A DNA stretch of 40,503 bases from an uncultured Collinsella sp. (GTDB taxonomy: Bacteria > Actinomycetota > Coriobacteriia > Coriobacteriales > Coriobacteriaceae): NCBI GenBank assembly GCA_959018755.1, contig CAUEMA010000021.1:1-40503 (forward strand), read 5' to 3'. The notes below the pieces were generated by a model. That model was not told the origin of the DNA. It was given only the letters and a program-made list of their open reading frames with translations, and made no database searches. Of the stretch, positions 8,235 through 15,569 are shown piece after piece (within the stretch, counting starts at the first letter, position 1; the number at the start of each line of letters is the position of its first letter). The position numbers and the translations under genes were made by a program.

Positions 8235-9959
8235 CTACGAGCGCAGTGTAATTTTATCGCGCAGCGATTTGAGGTCTTCGGTGACGGTACGGTCTTCCTG
8301 GATCATCTTCTGGACCTTTTTGTAGCTCGTGCTGACGGTCGAGTGGTTGCGGTTGCCAAATTCGGCGCCCACCGCCGTGGTCGTCATCTCGCACATCTCG
8401 ATGGCCAGGTAGATAGCGATATGGCGTGCTTTGGCGATATTGGCGTTGCGACGCGGGCCGATGAGCTCCTCGTGCGTCACGCCGTACTGCTCTTCGATGA
8501 CGGACTGAACCGTCTGGACGTTGATCTTTTTGGCCGATGTGTCGAAGTACTGGCTGGCGATGGCGTCGATATCGTCAAAGGTGAGCTCCCCGCCCTCGCG
8601 CTCGCGGTCGCCCGCCTCGCCGGCGCAGCGCTCGCAAAAGCTCTCGAGTTCGCGGATGTTGGTGCCCGAGACCTCGGCCATGTGTTTAAAGTGCTCGTCG
8701 GTCAGGTGTCCGCCGTCGCCCCCATAGGCCGCCAGCAGCGAGTCGTCGCCTGCCTCGGGAGCGGCGACGATGGTGTTCTCGTAATAGCGCTGCAAGATCT
8801 TGTATTTCATCTCGTAGCTGGGCTCTGCGACCAGGCAGAGCATGCCGGCGTTGAAGCGGCTGGTCAGACGCTCGTCCATGCTCAGGTCCTTGGGGGCACG
8901 GTCTGCCGCGATGACGACCTTCTTGTTGTTGCGGATGAACTCGTCCATGAGCTGGAAAAAGTAGTCCACGCTCGCGCGCTTGCCGATGATGTTTTGGATG
9001 TCATCGATGATGAGCACGTCCACGCCGTGGTACGCCTGCATGATGGGGGCGTTGCTCTTCTTTTGGCGGTCGAACTCGGTCATCAGGTCGTCCAGATATG
9101 CCTGGGAGTTGGCATACTTGACCTTGATCTCGGGCGACTTCTCGGCGAGCTCGTTTTTGATGGCAAGCAGCAGGTGCGTCTTGCCCAGGCCCGATTTGCC
9201 GTAGATGAACAGTGATGTGCATGTGCCGCGCTCGTCCGCGAGGGCGGCAAACTTGAGTGCCGAGCGATAGGCATGGCTGTTTTCGGGGCCGTAGACAAAG
9301 TTCTCAAAGGTAAATTTTGAGTTCGCGGCGAGCGGGGCTCCATCCGTATTCTGCTCGGCCGGCACGGTCGGCGCCGGTATGGGTGAAGCGGGGGTCGCAG
9401 CTTGCGTGGATTTAGTCGGCGCTCCGCCCTTCATCTGGTTCATCATGCGACGAAAATCATCGGCCGAGAGCGTGTTCTTGATTGCAATGCCCGAATCCGC
9501 GCCCGCCGCTGCGTCGTGAGCGATAGGCATGTGCGTGACGGGTGCGTTCGTTGACGTCGCCGCCGCGGTCGGCAACGGTGCCATGGTTTCACGGGAAACA
9601 TCGCTGTGCTGGTGCTCGACCGTCGACGCGTCGCCTGCGGAGGCCGGCACCGCCGGGGAAGCAGCGGGAGCCGTGGCGGGCGCCGTCGCGGCAGCGGATT
9701 CCGTTGCGGCGCCTTGCGGTGCCACGATGTCGAGCGCGATCGGTGCAAAGGCGATTTCTTCCAGATAGGCCTCAATAGTCGGCTGATGCTTTTTGAGCTG
9801 CGCGATGGCAAAGCGCGAGGGGGCCTCGATCGTGAGCGTATCTTCGGTCAGGCTTATGGCCCGCGATTGCCCCAGCATGTTGATGAGGCGTGCATCTTGG
9901 CCGTCGCGCTGGCAAAAGGCGATGGCATCCCCCAGGATGATGCTTGCTTCCTCGTCCAC
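8235..9959 (-). CDS. dnaA: Chromosomal replication initiator DnaA
   Basis: DnaA binds boxes at oriC and melts the origin. The 574-residue protein starts at GTG 9959 after CGGGAGAG. Domain I spans about 1-75, an Ala/Pro-rich linker (domain II) spans about 80-212 and is long for the family, and the AAA+ domain begins near 214. Walker A is GKSGLGKT (254-261) and Walker B LIIDDIQ (316-322). The C-terminal DNA-binding domain ends with the signature EFGNRNHSTVSTSYKKV (533-549). Residue 538 is Asn where the usual motif reads GGRDH(T/S)TV; this position (Asp433 in E. coli) belongs to the box-reading motif. The linker codons 121-125 (VSRET) create a parS-like site. The gene lies 15 bp downstream of the GHKL gene, so the two are probably co-transcribed. 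Confidence 0.97.
   Translation of the reverse strand: MDEEASIILGDAIAFCQRDGQDARLINMLGQSRAISLTEDTLTIEAPSRFAIAQLKKHQPTIEAYLEEIAFAPIALDIVAPQGAATESAAATAPATAPAASPAVPASAGDASTVEHQHSDVSRETMAPLPTAAATSTNAPVTHMPIAHDAAAGADSGIAIKNTLSADDFRRMMNQMKGGAPTKSTQAATPASPIPAPTVPAEQNTDGAPLAANSKFTFENFVYGPENSHAYRSALKFAALADERGTCTSLFIYGKSGLGKTHLLLAIKNELAEKSPEIKVKYANSQAYLDDLMTEFDRQKKSNAPIMQAYHGVDVLIIDDIQNIIGKRASVDYFFQLMDEFIRNNKKVVIAADRAPKDLSMDERLTSRFNAGMLCLVAEPSYEMKYKILQRYYENTIVAAPEAGDDSLLAAYGGDGGHLTDEHFKHMAEVSGTNIRELESFCERCAGEAGDREREGGELTFDDIDAIASQYFDTSAKKINVQTVQSVIEEQYGVTHEELIGPRRNANIAKARHIAIYLAIEMCEMTTTAVGAEFGNRNHSTVSTSYKKVQKMIQEDRTVTEDLKSLRDKITLRS
9585..9600. promoter_or_regulatory. parS-like site inside dnaA
   Basis: GGTTTCACGGGAAACA matches the parS consensus TGTTTCACGTGAAACA at 14 of 16 positions. 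It lies in the flexible DnaA linker, where it encodes VSRET. It may be an extra, weaker ParB site next to the origin; binding has not been shown. Confidence 0.5.
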
Positions 9960-9974
9960 TGTCTCTCCCGTTCT

Positions 9975-11399
9975 TTAGCTCTGAGCTCGCACGCGAGCGG
10001 CGCCGAGTTCGGTCAGATGGTATTTCTGGCCATGCTTGATGACCAAGCCGGCCTGCGCCAAGTCATTGAGCGTGCGTGACCAAGTGGGGGCCGAGTTTCC
10101 AAACGCCCTCGCCAGATCGGTTGCACCGCACGCTTGATTTTGCGCCAGATAGCCCAGCGCGGCGTTGCCGCGATCGCTTACGAACACGTCCGGTTGTGGC
10201 TGCGCATACTGATTTGCTGCATTAGGATACATCATTTGAGCTGCTGGTTGTTGAGAACTCTGCATCGGCGGCATTTGCTGTTGAAAACTTTGAGGCCACT
10301 GTTGGTAAGGCTGCGGAGGCATCTGTTGGGCCCAGGGGTTGTACTGCTGCTGCGGCATCTGCTGGTACGGCTGCTGATATCCCTGCTGGTACTGCTGCGG
10401 GAACTGCTGGCCATACCCCAGTGGCGGCATCTGCTGATATGGATATCCCCGTTGGTACGGCTGATAGCCCATTTGCTGGCCACCCGGTGCCCCCGTCGCC
10501 TGCTGCATTGCTGCTGCATCCTGATCTGCCAGCGGCATGGCCTCTGGCATGTTTGGCGTCATCGACATAGATGCCGCCTGGGGCTCTTGTGTGGGAAGCA
10601 TTCCGGGCTGCTGCATCTGCCCCACGGGGGGCTGCATCTGCTGCGTTGCCATGGGCTGCTGCGCAAAAGCTCCCGGCAGGGGATATGTGGGCTGCTCCGT
10701 CTCGGGCCGCACGGCAGCACCGCGTCCGCCGGCACGCTCGATTTCCTGCACGCGTTTAGGGTTCAGGCTTACCGTAACCACGGTGCCGTTGCCCATGTTG
10801 TCCTCGATGGATACGGCACCGCCGGCGTTTTCCAAATACTCCTGCACCATGGGAAACCCTGCTCCGGTTCCACGGATATAGCGCTTCATCTTGCTGTTTG
10901 CGCTGGTAACGCCAAAGTCGAAAGCGCGTTCCTTGTCGTCGATGCCGGGTCCTTGGTCAGCAAAGCGGATGGTGTCTCCGCCGTCCAGAATCGAGATGAT
11001 GGGCTCTGCAAAGTGTGCGTGGATAAAGTTTTCGACAATCTCGCGGATGACCATGAGCGAGATATGGCCACCTTGTTCTTTCATGCACTGGTAGACGGTG
11101 TTGGTCGTCTCTTCCAAATACGTGCGGACATCTTGCGGATCGATGACGATCACACGCGGTGTCGACAGCATGTCGTCATAGACGGCGATGCGCGCGGCGT
11201 ACATGGCTTTTGGCGCCTGCGTTGTCGTCTGTTCACCTTCGTCACGCTCTTCGCGCACGCCGGTGATGTGCTCGTTGTCGGGTGCCGGGTCTCCGGAATC
11301 GACCATGGTGTAAAAGTCGTCAGACATGCCGCTCGCAATCTTCCAAAAGGTTTCGAACAAATAGTAGCTCACCGTGCAATGTTTCTCATCTTTCGACAA
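9975..11399 (-). CDS. GHKL ATPase with Gln/Pro-rich linker and C-terminal winged helix, upstream of dnaA
   Basis: I recognise the domains but not the gene. Residues 85-215 form a histidine-kinase-like ATP-binding fold: N box REIVENFIHA (119-128), G1 DQGPGI (148-153), G2 GTGAGFPMV (177-185). No dimerisation or phospho-acceptor His domain is visible, so it resembles serine kinase/anti-sigma ATPases more than sensor kinases. Residues 235-405 are a low-complexity Gln/Pro/Met/Tyr linker. Residues 407-470 look like a MarR-type winged helix (GATDLARAFGNSAPTWSRTL). No membrane segment is present. The start is uncertain: TTG 11399 gives 474 residues, while GTG 11372 and ATG 11327 are alternatives. Only 15 bp separates it from dnaA, and DnaA-box-like sites lie just upstream. 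A role in controlling initiation, or as a cell-state sensor in the dnaA operon, is an inference. Confidence 0.8.
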   Translation of the reverse strand: MSKDEKHCTVSYYLFETFWKIASGMSDDFYTMVDSGDPAPDNEHITGVREERDEGEQTTTQAPKAMYAARIAVYDDMLSTPRVIVIDPQDVRTYLEETTNTVYQCMKEQGGHISLMVIREIVENFIHAHFAEPIISILDGGDTIRFADQGPGIDDKERAFDFGVTSANSKMKRYIRGTGAGFPMVQEYLENAGGAVSIEDNMGNGTVVTVSLNPKRVQEIERAGGRGAAVRPETEQPTYPLPGAFAQQPMATQQMQPPVGQMQQPGMLPTQEPQAASMSMTPNMPEAMPLADQDAAAMQQATGAPGGQQMGYQPYQRGYPYQQMPPLGYGQQFPQQYQQGYQQPYQQMPQQQYNPWAQQMPPQPYQQWPQSFQQQMPPMQSSQQPAAQMMYPNAANQYAQPQPDVFVSDRGNAALGYLAQNQACGATDLARAFGNSAPTWSRTLNDLAQAGLVIKHGQKYHLTELGAARVRAQS

Positions 11400-11408
11400 A
11401 CTTTCAAA

Positions 11409-11475
11409 ACCTGTTGAAAACTTTGGAAAACGGACGAAAAGTTCTCAACATTGCCAACATGACCTGTTGAAAACT
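11409..11475 (-). promoter_or_regulatory. Cluster of variant DnaA boxes upstream of the GHKL-dnaA operon
   Basis: Two exact copies of ACCTGTTGAAAACT (11409-11422 and 11462-11475) flank a one-mismatch inverted copy AGTTCTCAACA (11440-11450). They lie immediately upstream of the leftward operon start and so could serve both as the second half of a bipartite origin and as an autoregulatory operator. Confidence 0.65.
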
Positions 11476-11570
11476 CGATGAAATATCGTGAAAAGTTGCC
11501 ATGCACCGCTAAATCGAGCTTGGCTTATGGGGGAACCGTGTGAACTGCGCAACCTTTTACCTTTGATTTC

Positions 11571-11600
11571 TTGACATTTGAACATTGATTTCCCTACAAT
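11571..11600 (+). promoter_or_regulatory. Promoter of the rpmH operon
   Basis: A consensus -35 TTGACA (11571-11576), an 18-bp spacer and a -10 TACAAT (11595-11600) lie about 70 nt upstream of rpmH. This is the best sigma-70-type promoter in the window. Confidence 0.85.
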
Positions 11601-11672
11601 CTTCAAGCTCACGTGTCTATATCTGCGTCCGCGTCCCCGCGGACACTCGAAATGCAGCAGGAGGAACTTAAG

Positions 11673-11807
11673 ATGAAGCGTACGTATCAGCCTAATAAGC
11701 GTAAGCGTGCCAAGACCCATGGCTTCCGTGCCCGTATGGCCACTAAGGGTGGTCGTGCCGTGCTCGCCCGTCGTCGCGCCAAGGGCCGCAAGCGTCTCAC
11801 TGTCTAG
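11673..11807 (+). CDS. rpmH: 50S ribosomal protein L34
   Basis: The 44-residue basic protein begins MKRTYQPNKRKRAKTHGF and ends GRKRLTV, the full family pattern. The ATG at 11673 follows AGGAGG with 7 nt spacing; the frame upstream of it is not coding. The gene is first in the rpmH-rnpA-yidD-yidC-jag cluster and is divergent from the dnaA operon, the classic bacterial arrangement at the origin. Confidence 0.98.
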   Translation: MKRTYQPNKRKRAKTHGFRARMATKGGRAVLARRRAKGRKRLTV

Positions 11808-11827
11808 CAGCGATACACACATCTCGC

Positions 11828-12166
11828 ATGAAGACTATTAAGTCTCGGCAAGATTTCGAGCATGTGTTCAGTCAGGGGCGTCGTTTCAATCACCCTCTGA
11901 TTCGAATGACCATATGTGAATCGGTTGGCGAAGGCGACTCCGGAAGGGTCGCCTTCGTTGGTGCTAAGCGACTCGGTTGTGCCGTCGTGCGCAACCGATC
12001 TAAGCGTGTGATGCGCGAGGCCGCCCGCAGCTGCGGATTTCCCGTTGCGGGTTATGACATCATCTTGTTTGCAACTCCCAAGACGAGGGTTTCCTCGCCG
12101 CAGGAGATGGACAAGGCGTTGCGTTCGCTTATGAAGCGCGCCGGCGTTGCCGGGGAGGAGCGATGA
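11828..12166 (+). CDS. rnpA: Ribonuclease P protein component
   Basis: This protein assists the RNase P RNA in cutting the 5' leader from tRNA precursors. The 112-residue protein has the RNR signature (RNRSKRVMREA, about residues 58-68) and the early F...GRRF segment. It starts at ATG 11828, 20 nt after rpmH, and overlaps yidD by 4 bp (ATGA). No strong ribosome site is visible just upstream, so coupling to rpmH translation is likely. Confidence 0.96.
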   Translation: MKTIKSRQDFEHVFSQGRRFNHPLIRMTICESVGEGDSGRVAFVGAKRLGCAVVRNRSKRVMREAARSCGFPVAGYDIILFATPKTRVSSPQEMDKALRSLMKRAGVAGEER

Positions 12167-12387
12167 GCAATCACGTTTTGCGACGTGTTGCCATCGCTCC
12201 TATTCGCATATATAAACAGGTTATTTCGCCCTTATTGCCTGACGCCTGCATTTATTACCCAACGTGCTCGCAATACGCCATCCAGGCGATTGAGAAGCAC
12301 GGTGTTTTGAGAGGCTGCTGGCTTGCCGTGAGGCGCATCGCTCGCTGCAATCCCCTGCACGTCGGCGGTTATGACCCTGTGCCCTAG
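12163..12387 (+). CDS. yidD: Membrane protein insertion efficiency factor YidD
   Basis: YidD is a small membrane-associated protein thought to help YidC-dependent insertion. The 74-residue protein shows the family pattern YKQVISPLLP, then C-x4-PTCSQYA and RIARCNPLHVGGYDPVP. Its start overlaps the rnpA stop (ATGA), and yidC follows 29 nt later. Confidence 0.95.
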   Translation: MSNHVLRRVAIAPIRIYKQVISPLLPDACIYYPTCSQYAIQAIEKHGVLRGCWLAVRRIARCNPLHVGGYDPVP

Positions 12388-12416
12388 CGGGCACTCGCTA
12401 TCGGAGGAAAACTTAC

Positions 12417-13187
12417 ATGTGGGATTGGATCGTTAACATCCTTTTCGAGCTGCTCAAGCTCATCCAGACCTTTGCGGTTGACTGGGGCCTGTCCATCATC
12501 ATCCTGGTGGTCATCATCCGTCTGCTGCTGACGCCGCTTATGCTCAAGTCGACCAAGTCGACGGCTCGCATGCAGGTGCTGCAGCCCAAGATGCTCGAGA
12601 TCCAGGAGCGCTATGCCGACGATCCCCAGCGTCAGGCCGAGGAGATGCAGAAGTTCTACAGCGAGAACAAGTTCAACCCCATGGCTGGCTGTCTGCCGCT
12701 GCTGATTCAGATGCCTATCCTGTTCGCCCTGTTTACATTGCTGCGCAACCTGCCGCAGTACTTTAACAACGGCACGTTCTCGTTCTTCAACATCCTGCCC
12801 GACCTGACCACCACGCCGAGCGCTTCCTTTGCCGATGGCTTTATGGTTGCACTGCCTGCGCTGGTTTGCCTGATCCTGTTTGCCGTCCTGACCCTGATTC
12901 CGCAGCTCTATATGTCGCGCAACCAGACCGGCCAGCAGGCTCAGAGCATGCGTATGATGGCCGTTGTCATGACGGTCATGATGCTTTGGATGGGCTGGAG
13001 CCTTCCCGTTGGTGTTCTGCTGTACTACGACGTCTCGTCTGCTTGGCAGGTTATCCAGCAGATTTTTGTGACGCAGAAGGTCATCGACAAGGCGAAGGCC
13101 GATGAGGAGGAGCGTCTTAAGAACGCTCCGCTGCAGGTTGAGGTCACTCGTCGCGAGAAGAAGCCGCGCCCGCACAAGAAGAAGTAG
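12417..13187 (+). CDS. yidC: Membrane protein insertase YidC/Oxa1
   Basis: YidC inserts and folds inner-membrane proteins, alone or with Sec. The 256-residue protein has an N-terminal transmembrane segment containing the conserved hydrophilic-groove Arg (VVIIRLLLTPL, about residues 32-42), a charged cytoplasmic hairpin (about 45-85), then CLPLLIQMPILFALFTLLR, further helices at about 140-165 and 175-215, and a basic tail ending PHKKK. It lacks the large periplasmic domain of Gram-negative YidC and has no lipobox Cys. The ATG at 12417 follows GGAGG. Confidence 0.96.
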   Translation: MWDWIVNILFELLKLIQTFAVDWGLSIIILVVIIRLLLTPLMLKSTKSTARMQVLQPKMLEIQERYADDPQRQAEEMQKFYSENKFNPMAGCLPLLIQMPILFALFTLLRNLPQYFNNGTFSFFNILPDLTTTPSASFADGFMVALPALVCLILFAVLTLIPQLYMSRNQTGQQAQSMRMMAVVMTVMMLWMGWSLPVGVLLYYDVSSAWQVIQQIFVTQKVIDKAKADEEERLKNAPLQVEVTRREKKPRPHKKK

Positions 13188-13204
13188 TGGGATATCAATC
13201 TTAT

Positions 13205-13217
13205 TTAGGTACCTAAC
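13205..13217. repeat. Palindromic 13-mer, copy 1
   Basis: TTAGGTACCTAAC, whose first 12 bases are a perfect palindrome, lies between yidC and jag. An exact second copy is at 16708-16720, past the small gene after parB. Function unknown; chance is possible. Confidence 0.5.
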
Positions 13218-13231
13218 TTTTGGAGTACGTT

Positions 13232-13801
13232 ATGTCTGAAGAGATCATCGAGGATATGCTTGAGGAGGTTGCCCCGCAGGTCGCGGGCGATTATCCCGAG
13301 ATTGCACAGCGCTACAAGGCTGGTGAAGAGCTGACCGATGAGGAGCTCGACACCATTGCCGATGTTGCGATTTCCATCCTGCGTTCCATCCTTTCGCACT
13401 TCGATGCCGCCAACTCTCCTATCGATGAGTATGAGGGCGACGAGGGTGAGCTGATTTTGGATGTAACGGCTCCCGACCTTGCTGTTCTCATTGGCCGTCA
13501 TGGTCGCACTCTTGATGCTCTTCAGGTTATGTTCTCTTTGCTGGTGAGCCGCAAGCTTGGCTTTAGGTATCCGGTTGTAGTGGACGTCGAGGGATACAAG
13601 AGTCGCCGTCAGGATAAGGTCGCCTCCATGGCTCAGTCTGCTGCCGAGCGTGCCATCCGCACTCATAAGAGTGTTTCGCTTCCGCCCATGAATGCCTACG
13701 AGCGCCGACTGGTTCACATTGCACTTCGTGGCAACGATGCAGTCGATACTCATTCTGAGGGTTCTGACCCTGATCGCCATGTGGTGATTGTTGCTCGATA
13801 A
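13232..13801 (+). CDS. jag: Jag/KhpB RNA-binding protein (KH-R3H)
   Basis: The 189-residue protein has a KH domain with the GxxG loop in VLIGRHGRTLDALQVM (about residues 88-103) and a C-terminal R3H domain (ERAIRTHKSVSLPPMNAYER...). It lacks the N-terminal Jag_N domain of many Firmicutes versions and instead has an acidic start. KhpB proteins bind many RNAs and influence cell division and envelope genes in other species. The ATG at 13232 follows TTTGGAG. A terminator follows it and ends the rpmH-yidC-jag run. Confidence 0.93.
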   Translation: MSEEIIEDMLEEVAPQVAGDYPEIAQRYKAGEELTDEELDTIADVAISILRSILSHFDAANSPIDEYEGDEGELILDVTAPDLAVLIGRHGRTLDALQVMFSLLVSRKLGFRYPVVVDVEGYKSRRQDKVASMAQSAAERAIRTHKSVSLPPMNAYERRLVHIALRGNDAVDTHSEGSDPDRHVVIVAR

Positions 13802-13820
13802 TCTACTCGAGCTTATGCTA

Positions 13821-13850
13821 GGGGGACGTGGTTTCCACGTCCCCTTTTTT
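13821..13850 (+). terminator. Terminator after jag
   Basis: The stem GGGGACGTGG / CCACGTCCCC with a 3-nt loop is followed by six T residues. Confidence 0.92.
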
Positions 13851-13896
13851 GTCAAAAGTTCTCGATACGCTGATTTTTGTCAGAAAGGAGCTTCTG

Positions 13897-14634
13897 TTGT
13901 TTGTACTTACCGATCAGCAGGCTGACGAGATGTTGAGTCGCCTAACTTCCTATTGCAAAGAATATTCCTTGAGCGTAACTGATATTGAGCTGAGGAAATG
14001 TATCCAGCATTTGGATTTGGTTCTAGAAACAAATAAGACAACCAATCTCACCCGTATTCTTAACGTAGAAGATGCTGCCGTACTTCATATCCTCGACTCA
14101 CTTGTTTTGCTCCCCTATATCAATAAGGCTCCTGAGGGAGCTTTGCTCGATATGGGAACAGGTGCGGGCTTCCCTGGTATTCCATTAACCATAACCACGC
14201 ATCGTAAAGCTACTTATATTGACTCTGTTGGCAAGAAGGTCGATGCGGTTAATTCCTTTGTCCATGCTCTTGGATTGAAACATGCTCATGCGGTTCATGA
14301 TCGTCTTGAAGAATATGCTCGAAGCCATAAGAAGCAGTTCTCCGTTGTAACCGCCCGCGCACTGGCCCCTCTACCGATTCTTGTTGAGTATGCGGCTCCG
14401 TACCTGAAGGATGGAGGGCTATTTGTTATCACCAAGGGCAATCCTTCGGATGAGGAGCTTGCTTCCGGCATGTCAGCAGCTAAGATTTGCGGCTTCACTT
14501 TGCTTCTGAATGACGCAATTGATTTGCCTGAAGGCTTGGGTCACAGGGAGTTCATTGTTCTTAAGAAGAGTCATTCAGCATCCGTTTCATTGCCTCGTGC
14601 AAATGGCATGGCAAAGAAGAATCCGCTTGCCTAG
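13897..14634 (+). CDS. rsmG: 16S rRNA (guanine-527 N7)-methyltransferase
   Basis: RsmG (GidB) methylates G527 of 16S rRNA with S-adenosylmethionine. The SAM-binding motif is LLDMGTGAGFPGIPL, and the substrate-side segments NLTRI and VTARALAPL are present. The chosen start is TTG at 13897, 6 nt after AAAGGAG, giving 245 residues; the open frame extends upstream to 13828 but there overlaps the jag terminator. Base composition falls visibly here compared with jag and stays lower through parA and parB. The stop codon is followed after one base by the first parS site. Confidence 0.95.
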   Translation: MFVLTDQQADEMLSRLTSYCKEYSLSVTDIELRKCIQHLDLVLETNKTTNLTRILNVEDAAVLHILDSLVLLPYINKAPEGALLDMGTGAGFPGIPLTITTHRKATYIDSVGKKVDAVNSFVHALGLKHAHAVHDRLEEYARSHKKQFSVVTARALAPLPILVEYAAPYLKDGGLFVITKGNPSDEELASGMSAAKICGFTLLLNDAIDLPEGLGHREFIVLKKSHSASVSLPRANGMAKKNPLA

Positions 14635-14635
14635 A

Positions 14636-14729
14636 TGTTTCACGTGAAACATAATGGTTACTAACAGCTTGCAGTGTTTCACGTGAAACATAGCAGTTGC
14701 TATCGATTCGGAATGTTTCACGTGAAACA
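14636..14729. promoter_or_regulatory. parS: Three perfect parS sites
   Basis: TGTTTCACGTGAAACA occurs at 14636-14651, 14675-14690 and 14714-14729. The start-to-start distance is exactly 39 bp both times, with unrelated 23-bp spacers. ParB binds these sites and spreads, and ParA moves the complex to segregate the origin. They also fill the promoter region of parA, so ParB could repress its own operon. Confidence 0.97.
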
Positions 14730-14768
14730 TCCTCCGTTTGACAGCTTTAATACACACCAGGAGGGACC

Positions 14769-15569
14769 GTGGGATTTCGCGACCTTAAGCGTTCTAAGAG
14801 CGCAAAAGACACGCGTATCATTGCAATCATCAATCAAAAAGGCGGCGTCGGTAAGTCAACGACGGCTGTAAACCTTGCAGCAGCACTGGGTGAGCAGGGT
14901 CGTAAGACACTGATTGTTGATTTTGATCCGCAGGGAAACAGCACCAGTGGATTCGGAATTGAAAAAGAAGACCTTGATCACTGCATCTATGATGCATTGC
15001 TGAATGATGTGCCGGCAGAATCGCTTGTTCTTGATACAAATTGCAAAAAGGTATTCGTAATTCCGGCTACAATTCAGCTTGCAGGCGCGGAAATTGAACT
15101 CGTAAGCGCAATTGCTCGTGAAACCCGTCTCAAAGATTTGCTTGAGCCGATTCAGGACGAGTTCGATTTTATTTTCATTGACTGCCCTCCTTCGCTCGGC
15201 CTGCTTACTATCAACGCTTTGACCGCAGCAGACAGCGTTTTGATTCCGATCCAGTGCGAGTATTACGCACTCGAGGGCGTTACGAAGCTGCTTGAGTCAA
15301 TGAAGATGGTCAAATCTCGTCTGAACAAGGGCTTAGACACCTACGGTGTGCTTATGACCATGTATGACTCGCGTACTTCTCTATCGAATCAGGTTGTTGA
15401 GGAGGTTCAATCGTACTTTGGTGATAAGGCATTTAAGACGTTGATCCCCCGTACGGTTAAAATCTCCGAAGCTCCGTCTTTTGGGGAACCGGTAATTACC
15501 TATGCACCTCAAAATAAGGGTGCAAAAGCATATATGAACCTTGCAAAAGAGGTGATCAAGCGTGCCTAG
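14769..15569 (+). CDS. parA: Chromosome partitioning ATPase ParA/Soj
   Basis: ParA is the deviant-Walker ATPase that moves ParB-parS complexes over the nucleoid. The 266-residue protein has the deviant Walker A KGGVGKSTTAVNLA (about residues 24-37), the Walker A' DFDPQGN and the switch region FIDCPPSLGLLT. The GTG start at 14769 follows CAGGAGGG. A basic N-terminal tail (RDLKRSKSAKD) precedes the ATPase fold. It overlaps parB by 8 bp, so the two are coupled. Confidence 0.97.
   Translation: MGFRDLKRSKSAKDTRIIAIINQKGGVGKSTTAVNLAAALGEQGRKTLIVDFDPQGNSTSGFGIEKEDLDHCIYDALLNDVPAESLVLDTNCKKVFVIPATIQLAGAEIELVSAIARETRLKDLLEPIQDEFDFIFIDCPPSLGLLTINALTAADSVLIPIQCEYYALEGVTKLLESMKMVKSRLNKGLDTYGVLMTMYDSRTSLSNQVVEEVQSYFGDKAFKTLIPRTVKISEAPSFGEPVITYAPQNKGAKAYMNLAKEVIKRA

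Noticed and set aside
14636..14729. CRISPR-like array
   Set aside because: The three regular repeats are perfect parS palindromes next to parAB, with only two spacers and no cas genes.
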